NCBI GenBank assembly: GCA_026874595.1
Contig: CM049307.1
Coordinates: 46,373,678-46,437,677 of the forward strand
Reading direction: 5' to 3'
Length of the DNA: 64,000 nucleotides
From: Sipunculus nudus
Taxonomy: Eukaryota; Annelida; Sipuncula; Golfingiida; Sipunculidae
Position numbers and translations under genes: made by a program. The notes beneath the pieces were generated by a model. The model was not told the origin of the DNA and did not search any database. It worked only from the letters and a program-made list of their open reading frames with translations. Below, piece by piece: positions 46,084 through 58,761 of this stretch. The stretch's first letter is position 1. Each line of letters opens with the position of its first letter.

Positions 46084-49000
46084 AAGGAAACAATATCTAG
46101 AGGATAAACTGATTACATGATAGCGCTATATATACCTTTGATAGTGTATACTCTCGTGCAACAATACACACATGCATGGGCTTCAAGTACATATATTAAA
46201 GCGGTCCATTCTAGCTGTATGTTACAAAGTCGTATGTGTACTTTCCAGCTAATATTGATATACACTTTATTTAGAAAAAGAAAAAAAAAGGAAGAAAGGA
46301 ATGGCTTATATACTTTTTCAAAGGATCGGTCTCGTCCGGTATCAATTGAGTTGCACAGGCTACTGAATGACTACGAAAACCTTATGAAAAGTATACCAGT
46401 CCTTCACCAGATTTCAGGTTTATATTAACATGATTCGGAATATCCCAGGGTTCATTACCTGCATGTACTTCAGATATTAGAGAGAAAACTACAGGGCTCC
46501 CAACCAGATTTCACCATCCAGATTTCGCCAGCTCCTGTGTTATCCTTATTTTTAATCATTTTCTTCTCGGTAACATTTTCATATTCGTTGCAAAGGACCA
46601 GTTTTAATTATCTTTCTGCATGCGTGGAGAGCAAACGCAAAATGTTTTACTCCGATTTGTGACACTGTATATATAGAGACTCCAACATGGTGAATACATG
46701 CATGGATTGGGGGGGGGGGGGGGGGTTCGATTAAGGGTCCACTCGAAAATTCGAAACTGGTTTCGGTTCCGGGAACACTGGTTCAATATGGTTTCGTCTT
46801 GTATTTATAATTATACGGTTTCGGTTTCAATGGACAATTCTGATAACATCGTAAAATATTTAATATAATTAAATGAATATTTTCAAAAGTTAGAGGTCCC
46901 TGCCATTTTTTTAGACCAAGTGAGAGCATTTTTAATTGTGACTGGCCAATTTATATTGCATTTACGATGAAAATAGACTATCGTTCTGTGTCCTATAGCT
47001 CTGCAGGGTGAAAGTATAAGTAACACTTAATTCTAAACACTTCCGAAAGAATGTTAATATCTCAGTCTTTGGTTATTTAACTCTAAAAGGCATCAACAGT
47101 ATCAATAAATACAATAATTAACAAAATAGCACTATACTTTGGCCCTCCGCCGCACTGATGCAAGTATAATTATCATGTGGACGGTTTGGGCGAAACGTAA
47201 ACCGAAACCATCTCCAGAGATGGTTTCGTATTTGCCAAAACCAGTTTCGGTTTCTCTATAATTAAGTGAACTGTTTCCAGAAGTGGCCGAAATCGAAACC
47301 AGTTTCGAATTTTCGAGTGGAGCCCTAAACGCTAATCAGATGCGCTGAGAAGTTCTGTCGGAGTATTTCTGTAAATATATGAAACTGAACATCACTATGA
47401 AGGCATATGATTACTCAAAGGTGATTACGTCCTCGCTCTGTCGGGCATGCAAGCGCTTCGTCCGTAAGCTAAACAACTGGTTCAGAAGTAATATATGTTA
47501 TGCCCCGAAACAAATCCGTCATATCTCTTGGTAACTAATATTATATATAGTGCAATCGTTTGTACTCTCCGAACCCAAATAAAAATCCCCGGCCAGTCGG
47601 TAGTGTTGGTGTAAAATGTAGGGAATGGCGACAAAAACGTACTGTTGTCTGTATACCCGTTCTCATTGCACGTGCAGATGGACTGACGGGTATTACGAAA
47701 CCATAGCGAAACCCTGAGTCACAGATACGATCGTGGATCATCCCTGCTGTAAACATTATTCCCAGACGGGTATATCTATGACCACCAGTGACGAAGCAGT
47801 GTAACGTACCGCAAGCGTGTGCGTTCTGCGCTGTAACTACTATATAGGCTACAGCAATTACAACACGTTTAGCACGGCAGCCAGACCCAGAAAAATGGAC
47901 GATCGTAAAATTCAGACGGGCACATTCCTGCCATGTAACTTTGACAGGTACATACGATCTGTATATGTAATAAAGATGCATGGAAGAACTGTTGGTGCAC
48001 GTGTCAGCTTTCTGGAAAATATGAAGAGATTAAATGACAACCAAGGTTGATTTGGCAAAATGCTAATGTGTAAAAAACATGGACGGACTGGGACGCCCAT
48101 AGTGGTTAAAGTCTTTGGCCCATGAGCTGCGCTCCATTGTGACCAAAATTCACGCCTACACAATGAATGGCTGTTTTACTTTTTACAAGTGTCAGTCAAA
48201 GTATACATATACAGTGGATCCTCGAGTATATTAATTAATACCATGGTACAATTGTTCGTATCATTGATCCTTTGGAAATCGAGTGTCAGATTACTCATAC
48301 ACGGAATATTAAAATAAATATGATTTTCATTTCGGCAAAAAAAAAAAGAATTTAAGAAAATAGGTGTTCGGATAGCTACAACGCATTCAAGAAATGCCCG
48401 GGTCTTTACATTCATGATCGGAAAAATGTTGTCCAGAAGATCCATGAGAACGTTCAGACTGTCTATCTGTCTTACTCTTTTTCTCTCTCTCATATAAATG
48501 TGAGTCCGTTGGTATTTTAACTGTCGCACGTTTTCGTTTGAGCTTTTACCTTATTCTTTGTTTGAAATATCAGGTATACATCTAGCTTAAATATCTATAT
48601 ATACGCAAAACACGTGGTATATGTTTGTCAAAGCAAATTTATTTCAAGACCTCTAGACTTTGTTTAATTTTTTTTGCACCCCATATTGAAATCAGAGTCC
48701 ACCATCACATCTTACTTATCCCAATACCACACATCTGAACTATTTTTGGTGATTATCAGTGGGAAACAATTATTCAGCCGGAACGTCGCACTATGAATCG
48801 GGCTGACAAGAGGTGTTGACACCCCTAATTAGTGACAGGCAGGAGACAGGGAACACACAAGAAGGAAGCTGCAGAAATCGCCCCCATGACAAAACTGCAC
48901 TCAGTTCGCATTTGTCTTATTAAGCAGACACCTGTCAACACTCAGTCCATGCGTCTATATACGTATATAATAAGTGCGTGCGCAGCTGAAAATGACATCC

Positions 49001-52000
49001 CCACCACCGTCACTCTTGCGAGCGTTGCAGACCTCCATTCCATTTCTATTCAGTATGACATCACAGAATTGTTTCTCAGATCAACTTTTCAGTAAAATGG
49101 CAAGTGATATTTTTTGGGATTGCCTCGCCTGATTAGACTGCGCCACGTATCGACGATTTTCTTTTTTTTAAACAAATGTTTAAAGTTTCACTAGAATTGC
49201 TCATGTGCAACACAATATGTTAAAATCTTGTTCTACATGCCAAGAATAACTCCTGTTTCTCTTCGCTGGATTTTGTGTTGAACGCTCTTAATAGATTTTC
49301 TTATTCATTAACATGTACATATTTCGGAATTTAGATTGCCAAATTGTAGATTTTATTTGTAGCAAAATCAACGATGTGACATTTATGAAGATCGACATGG
49401 TACCATTCTGTTTGCATGGTAATATATATAGTCTTAATTGAAGAATTAAAATGGGGCAATTATTTTATTGACCAACGGAAAGTAGGTCAGGCACTTAGAA
49501 CAATACAAGAAGAGCACCCGGCTTTCAGGGTGCAAACAATCAAAGATTGCGTTGAAGCTCACAGAATAAAGGTAATGATGACAAATTTCAGGTAGCTAAA
49601 GTGATTTCCCTGGATATTCAGTTCGAAGGTTCCAGTCCCAATAGTTATAGGATGAATGCCCTGTACACGGCCGGACAGAAGGACGGACGGACAAAGACGA
49701 AATACAGTCAGCTGGGCTATATTTTCCTACAAAAACTATATGTTAACGGCTATAGTTCTTCCATTGTTTAAGAAGAGGTAATTACATTTTAAGAAGAGGT
49801 GATTTTAGTCTAATATGGTTTTCAACAAATCAGAAACAAGTGTTCATTTCTGAGGATCCATTAACATTACTGGATGCGGAACTAATGTGATTTTCAATTT
49901 TCTGGCGGTGACATGATATACGGTGTAATCCCGTCTCGGTTGTGTAAAATGCTTAAAGCATAATTTTCATACAGGCCTAAACTGTCTGATAGGTTGAACG
50001 TTTGAACGATTTCCTGAGCAAAGTAATTTCTTATTTTCATTTTCACCGTGAAGCTATCCTCATGGGTTTCTTGTAAATATAAAGATATTTTCATGTAAAC
50101 CATAGTTTGTTTATCGCGCCCCGGTTAAATTTTTGTGGTTGACGGAGGAATGTGCTTTCTGAATGTGCCCTCTTTCTATTATATATATTTGGCATAGTCT
50201 TCCTGTTTAGCATATATACGTTTCTTTTAGTCCGAAGGGGTATGTATGTTGTTATATTGTGCTGCATATACATGAAACGTGACAAAAAGACATCTGCATA
50301 GTTTCATTAATTTGTACATTAATTGCTCTGGTTAAATTTTGAGTGGACTTTGTTGTAGCAACATGGGTTGGCGAAGGAATGTGCTCTTTAAATGCTTTCT
50401 ATTTTATTTGTCTGCTCTTTATGGTTCTTATACTAGCTGTATCCATTGAGTACCTGAGTATAGCAAGACTGTTGAACGGGATTTAATATATTATGACATG
50501 CATGGAATAACTCTCAACCCGGGATGAATTTTTACTAAATGATTAAGCCTTCTTTATCATGCCCACGCAGATATTCGGCGGAAATATACATGACTGTCTT
50601 GTTTACCGGTCCTGGTTTATGACGGCGCCTTGGCAGCGATTAACCCAGAACAACTGAGTGATGGGTCATATATTTTTAACAAACCTGCATGCACATGCAC
50701 TCATTAGAGAGCACGGATACCCATGTCAGCCTTGTTGGGTTTAGTATATAGCTCGTTAATTAGATAAGATGTCTTCTTTGGACGAGCAAAACTGCCTCTG
50801 ATTGTGACAGAAACTAGTCTGTTTTTTTTATGTGACAGAGGGTTGTTTATTCTCCGGGCTCTTTATCTTTTCACAGCTTCACAGTCTTTTTCAGTTTCCA
50901 TGGCCTGTGTATATAATATCACTTCATTTGGGAGGACTAGGTCGGTCTCTTTGGACTTTCTTTTTCGAACGAGTATAATATATTTTTTTATCTTTTGCAT
51001 ATAGTTTTCCTGTTTAGCATATACGCTTCTTATAATCCATATTAGTGCATGTGTATATATGACATATTATGCTGCATACACGTACATGAAATATGACGAA
51101 AAAATATGCGTTTTTTTTTTTCATTCGTATATATTCCAATGGTTGGCTGGAAAATAGGCCCCAGTGTCTGCACTGACAAATCACAGCCCTTATGATAAAT
51201 GAATATACTAACATTTTTCGCGGGTGGTTTTGCGTAATAACACACAGAGTGCACCCTGACGGTCGTACAACAACTCTTCTGGACCACAGCCAACACGGCT
51301 GTCTCAGGCCTTGCTCTTTTACCAGCCTCTTCAGCAACTATCACTGACTTCATAGGACTGTCGTCACCTCCGTTAACGATACGGGGAAAAGTTTGATAAT
51401 CACTGTCTGTCTGTTTGTTTGTCCGTAAGGCAGAACAATTTACCATGATGGATATCCATGAAATTTCGTGAAGCTGTCGGATTGTAATGTGAAAAGGGTT
51501 AAATATATCGAGCTCCAGCTGCATTAAAAGCTAGATGCACAGTTACATTTGTCTGTTTGTCAGTTACACTTTGTCAGTTACATTTGTCTGTTTAGACACT
51601 ATTAAGAATGAGATCAAACTTATTTTTACATCTGGCGGGGACGTACTTGCTGTTTGTGAGAATATGAGATATCATTGAAGAAGAGCCCTTCAAATTTTAG
51701 GGGTGATCCATAAGTAAGGCAAATGTTTGCGTTTTCTTAGCGTAGCAACATTAAACAGCATGTAGTTCCTGTCAGTTCTAGGGATGTGTTGCAATGAAGT
51801 GCCTAAGTCATCTGGGCGACTTAAGTCATCGGACATCTGTGTGTCACTATATAGTAACCATTATGACATCACAATTGTGATTATGGAAATAAGACCTGCT
51901 TCTGGGCTTAAGTCTTGTATAATGTTAAAACTAGATGGATCAGCATGCAGCATGAGGGGAGGTATGTTTTCCTGTGTAAAACCCGTCGACGTTGATAAAG

Positions 52001-52600
52001 AGCTTCACACCCATGCTGATGATATGAATCACTGCTCCAAATGATAGTTACACTAGATAACACTTCCGTTTCCCCTCCCCCATGCAGACGAAGGGTATTC
52101 ATACCATATTTATGTACGGTGTGACTTTGCGACTGGTTCTGTGAATTATGGCCAGAACTGAAATGATGGCACTACTTTTGTTTCACTTTTGGTTCCCTTA
52201 AGTTTTGCAACTGATACCTTAAATATGATATTAAAATAAATTGAAATAATTCCTTTCTCAAAGAGCAAATATGACAAACCCATAGAGGTTTTGCCGGTTT
52301 GGTGGACTGCCCTTTAATTTTATGGAACATAATAGAAAAGGGCCTGACTATAATTATAAAACACTGTGCTAAATAAACGGAAACCTTTTTTCCGTTTGTA
52401 AGCTGTATAAGTAACTGGTCCAGCCCAACAAAGAGTGGGTACATTTTCTAGTTGTATCATTTCACTGGGACAGAATGTTAAGATTTAAAAAAAAAAATTA
52501 TATTTGGGGTACCAAGCTAGAATTTTATTCACCTGTACCTGAACTTATAATATCCGCAAAATGTATATTTTAGATCCGACTAAACATCAATAATATGTTT

Positions 52601-52663
<63 letters not shown>

Positions 52664-54323
52664 TACTCAATTTGTGTATATCTGACCAGGACATTCTAGC
52701 CAAAGACGCAGTCTCCATGCATGGATATGTTGTTGGCCTACATGCACACCCATGCATGCAGACCAAGATTGTCAAAGGATGACATCATGAAAAAAACCCA
52801 CACCAATTCTGCTGCCACATCACATAACCTCTCCTTATCTTTGAGTGCTTGTTTTGTCAGCTTAATTTTTTGGGTGTGCTTGGTGTCTTTCCGGTGTTAC
52901 CCACGAGTGCCGTCTGGTTTATCCCGGGGACGACCCAAAGTGCTTGATCCACAGACTGTCAGTCTATGCGGAGACCTCCACATGACACGCCAGCTCACGT
53001 CCCTTGTTGTCTGTCCGATATAAAAGACACTAGTTTTATCAGTTACTGATAACTGGTGGTGCCACCTGTATTTTTTTCTATTTTAATTTTTAACGGGTTT
53101 TTCCCTCTGTTTTTGAGACTGTCAATTTACATCAATGCTGTCTGTTTGCAACTGTGGTTAAATCTAGTGATATCATCCGATGAGTGAACTTTTAAAAGTG
53201 TTAATATTTTGTTAATTCACATTGAAATAGCCTAAATTTCTGACCAGTTTTTGGATATCATTCACGTCCTCTGTTAATAGTCTGATATAGTCTGAACATA
53301 TACAGTGGATTCTGTCTGAAAGACCACCTCTCTAATAAGACCCACCTGTCTATACGCTCTTTACACAGCGCTTTACCTATAGGGCTACTACCTATATCGT
53401 AAGGCGCTGTTTGTTATGACCTCGTATCCTGAATTGCAACACCAGAGGGGAGCACTGTATTTTTGTCCAATCAGATGAGACCTTGTGCTGGAAGACAAAG
53501 CCAAGCGAGGAATACACAGAGCCAATCATATTAATTTCTTTTTGAGTGACAGCTCATCCCCCAGCGTAACCGTCTGAACAGGCCACAGGCTCAGAGAGAA
53601 TTGCCCCTGACGTGGTTTGCTTAGGGCCTTGGGCACATAGGATGCTCGGCCGGTGAGCTGTAATTCAAACGAAACGTAACAACAAAGGCTGCGTGCACAC
53701 CTCGCTTGCTGGTTTCAGTTCTGCAGACAACAGATACATGGCTACGCTAACACAGTCATAATGTCATAATCGAATCGGTCGATGATGCGAGAATGCAGAG
53801 GACGCAATTTAAATTCGACCGGAAACTCAATAAGCGGCGCTTGAAGCGCAGCAATGGGCGGAGCCAGGATACCTGTCAGTGTTTGTTTATTGGCATCTGA
53901 TTGGCTGCTTGTCACATCATACGCACGTTTATTTCAGTGGAAAACGAACCGCGATCTGGTGTCTAAATATATCATAAACGGTCAAAGCTGGCAGCGTGAA
54001 AATCAGTTGCTTCTTTAGAAGCGCTTCTTTAGAAGCGCAAGATTTCCGCTGCCTTGGGAGCGTTACCTGTCTAATAAGATCACCCTTGAGTGAACCAAAA
54101 ACATAAAAACATATACATACGTTATAACCTGACCTGTCCGATTAGACTTCCTGTGAACTAAGACCGAACGTGGTCAGTAGCACGGGTTTCACTGTACATT
54201 ATAACATCCATGGATCCAATGCTTTCTCATCGGAACATGCAAAGATTTTGAGACTACAAATTGTTCATATGTAACTGGAAATTCCATTACGTCCATTTAT
54301 AATGTATAATAATATTTATAACA

Positions 54324-54371
<48 letters not shown>

Positions 54372-57300
54372 CCTTATATAAATATAATCCTTCGAAAGCC
54401 GGATTCAGTCATGATATACCGAGTTTTATATACGCACAGTATTTCATGTTTCAGTAGATTGACTGAAACCACACATACCGTGTTGGAAGGATCCCGGTAT
54501 AATAAATCGACCTGACTCAGAGGCTGACATGCTAGGGGTCTATTTTAGTTTCAGATGTCTACTGTTCAAAATGAAATAAAGATGTAATGTATTCGGGTGT
54601 AGGCCTATAACGCATCTTTGTACTTCAGAAAAAAATACACGGCAGATGAGAACTCACGCGTTCCTTTGATTTTTTTTTTTTTACAAAACTTATATATTTT
54701 ATTATTTATCCAGCATACTGAACATAGTTTACTATGTACTTATACTTTAGTCAATAGTGCATGCGCACCAATACCAAGTTGCCAGCCAAAAGTGTGTTCC
54801 TCCGAGGTGAAAGAGGGATAGGTACCTTATAATATACTAATTATGATCATTGATATCAAACGGCTGGGGAGAAACTCTCAAAAGCTAAAGGGAATGATGT
54901 GTTTAACACTGTTCCCCTGGTCTGCCAGGCCTAATCTTTCGGGATAGGAAATAAATATGCGCCAGCTTGGCAGACGATGTTATAGGTAACTGAATGAACA
55001 GCAGAGAGTGACGTGTTGGAATGTGCATTCCATCACTATGGTAGCTTTCCGATGCATGGAATTATTGCCATGTCAACGTGTTTGAGCGCGTGGTTGCCAT
55101 GGCAGGTACGTGCCACCACAGCGGTTTCTTTCATGTTGGACGCTTACCTTGGTATGCTTTGGAAGCTTCTCATTACAGGCCAAGTACGTGGATATGATGA
55201 ATTAAGGTAGGCGAAACTAAAGAAATAAGAAATATAACAGATGAACCGAGCATGGGGTCGTTGTAATTAAATGAATGTACACAAATGAATAAAATGAAAG
55301 TATATAATTAATTATGTAAATTCATGTTTTTGATAATAAATATGGAAAGCCGACAAAATGGTCAAATTTATAATCAAATGTAATATACATGTAACACGCA
55401 TCGGGAATTTGACTATAAATGTTATCAAAATACCATTAATCTTCCGATAATTTAATGGGTTGTTATAAATATATATAAAAATGATAGCATTGCATGTATA
55501 TAAAAATCATAATTCCCATATATTTAACTTTGTAAGTTTTTACTGTGTAAAATTCTCAAAATTTCCATGAGGAGAGAAATTAGAAATCCTCCTCATATTG
55601 AAAACACCGTTCATTCTCGTCTATAGTGCATGAGCCGGTTGTGCCAGTTTTAAGTATATAGTGCATGAGCCAGTTGTGCCAGTTTTAAGTAGTTAATTGC
55701 CTGCGCCATTGAGGTTATGTGTTCATCCTTATATATGTCTGTTTTTATAGAACCTGTTAGTTCGTTTGTTAGCAGGTTAACGTAAAAAGAGCTGATTCGA
55801 TTTTCACAAATTTGTGTTTAGGTCGGGACATGCATGGGCCATGCAGGGAAGATCCACTAAATGTTAATGCAGATTCAGATAGAGAGGAGGATCCAGTAAG
55901 ATTATTTTGCCTTGTCGGAGGTGTGCGCATGCTGTATGGGCAGTTAGTTACTCGATCACTTACTTTACTTACTTATTCAAGTTATTGGTTCCGCCAGGAG
56001 GGCGTGCGTTCATTCCCATTCGTGTGTACACGTGTGTGTGTGTTTTTGTTCACAACATAACTCACGAATTCATGAATGGAATCTAATGAAATGTTCAGGG
56101 CACTTCGGGAATTGGGCCATGAAGATTTGGGTGAGGATCCGGAACGTGATCCGGATAATGGACTCTCATGAATGAATACTCACAAATGTGCAGTGACTCG
56201 TGCACGAACTGACATGGCATTATGGGTCGAATAAGTGAATGGCGGAGGCTTACATTCATTAGAATGCAGATTTCTAGTTTTCTCTTTTTATATAGTTACT
56301 ATGCGCGTCTTGTTGAAAGGTCGTATAGATTTACTGTAGATTAAATATACGTGACGGCAAGCAGATAGCGATGGTATTATCGAAGCTATAAAGCAAGGGT
56401 TGTATTATATAAACATTTTCCTTTGTTTGTCTGAATAAAACTGTGGTCAAAAGATGAATATCGCGGCTTGTGATATTATGGTTGCAGTATTAATCTCCCA
56501 AACGATCTGTCAACAGTTGCATCATGTCCACAATATCCGCCATTCAGTGTCACATATCGCGGTCTTCGTAAATTCCATGGTCAGCACACGCATCTGCTTA
56601 AACTATGTATATAAATGAGGGGTTAAAGGACCCATAAACAGACATATCCTGTTTTGCCATGATTGAGGACAACGATTTGGGGGCTTGATATATTTATAGA
56701 ATGCCCAAGGTGGAAACGGACTACAGGACCTATATACCCTTATCATGTTTTAATATATATTACCAGGAATTATAAACATTTTACGGACATTAAAACATGA
56801 TCTTGAGAACTATATTCTGAGATTGTTTGGATGGTCAAAGATATTTATCTGTCACGCGGACGTTACATGGCTACGATGTTTATTTATATCATTATCATTA
56901 GCAGCATTATTTTATGCCACACACAACATGCACATATGAATACTTACTGACATCATTACCCTATACTGCGTACATCTGAACTCTTGCATGACGACTCGAA
57001 ATCACTCGGTGGTTACATGCAAGGCTGATAATCTCAATAGGAGTAGTACTAACAGGCAGTTACAGATATTTATTGACTCCAATGTGAACAAAGCTGTTTT
57101 TTACAGACCTACTAAAAATACATGTTCTATGTAAAAAGGACCAGTCATATTGTGCGTGCTTATCGCTCGATATCTTCATTATACATAACAATTATACAGA
57201 AAATATACGTGAACACAGACGCCAGTCATTAATATCTGCATGCGTTGATATATGCTGTGTGAAATATACCCCCCCCCTCCCCTCCAGGGGGGGGGGGGGA

Positions 57301-58665
57301 CATGTTGTTTTTCAGTGCCATCATCTGTCGTTGTCTTGAGTCGTCATTCGTTGTCGTCTCTAGGATATTTTGTGAACGCAATACCTTTTGAAGGGCTGCA
57401 TATATTCCTCCAAATTTTTAAACACTCATTGTCTCTACCACAGTCTCGGACAAGTTGGAAATCCGGTGATCTTGACCTTCATCTACAAGGTCAAATCTGC
57501 CGAAATATAAAATTCTTGTGAACCCCATAACTTTTGAAGGGCTTCACAATTATGTTCTAAAATTTGGTACACAAATTTTTCCTACCAAGTTCTTGGCCTA
57601 GTTCGAAAACCGGTGACCTTGACCAGGACGTTCAAGGTCAAATCAGCCAAGTATTAGGTATTGTGTCGTGAAAATGATAACTTTTGAAGGGCTGCATATG
57701 TTCCTCCATAATTAAAAACTCATTTTTCCTACCAAAAACTCTGATGAGTTCGAAATCCGTTGATTTAACCTTCATCTTCAAGGTCAAATCTGCCGAAATG
57801 TAAAATTCTTGGGAACCCCATAACTTTTGAACCGCCTCACGTTTCTCACCATGTCTTAATTGGGGTGGGGGGGGGGGGGGGGGGGGGGAGGGGGAAGACA
57901 TCTGTTTTTGCAAGTGCGATAACAAACCATTCTAGTTTTAATCCTTCACGGTTGTGGAAAATATTTACAGTTGAAACCATCCTGAGGTAAGACCCGTACA
58001 GACGAGTTGATATAAAAAATTGTCCTGAAATAAGTGTATTTCGAAAGACTACAAATAAAACTTCTTGGTCGTCATAGGAAACTTTTTAATGATACACATA
58101 AAAATAAGGTTACAATGCATTATTGAAACTCCCATGTTTTTTTTTGTCACCATCAAGCAAGTATGACTGATACCCGATATAATAACAAGACGTAGATGTA
58201 CAGGGCTCATTCAATGTATTTATAATCAGCACCATGCATGCGGTTTTTTATAAGTGGCAGACAGGTTGGTATCCTTGGACGTATAGGGACATGGAGGAGA
58301 TACAGCAGCAGTACAGCTCCAAACACAGCCACAGGAGGCACCAGATGTGATAGCAACAAGTGAACGTCTCGCAGCCCGGGCGTGTCACTGTCTATGTGTT
58401 TTTTTGTCCGGCATTTCCTTGTTTGTAAATTCTTGCACACCGACGGAATTTTGACCCCTATGCGTGCGGCTGTACACGAAGATGATGTACCACCGGAACG
58501 CAGGGGCTTCATTTCACGTATTCATCGTCAGATTACATTGACATGTCAGATTGTTTCCCACACGGGCCTCATATAGAGGCAATCTGTTAATCGTCCACGT
58601 TATGTTTGTCGTGAGTGAATACAGGAAACGGGGGCGTACAGACGTAATCGTTATAATAATAATCC

Positions 58666-58761
<96 letters not shown>

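Noticed and set aside
47541-47981. 146-codon minus-strand ORF
   Set aside because: No recognisable domain, unusual composition, no splice signals in supportive positions; treated as chance.
51042-51524. 160-codon minus-strand ORF
   Set aside because: It overlaps CTGTCTGTCTGTTTG repeat-type sequence and has no domain or signal features.
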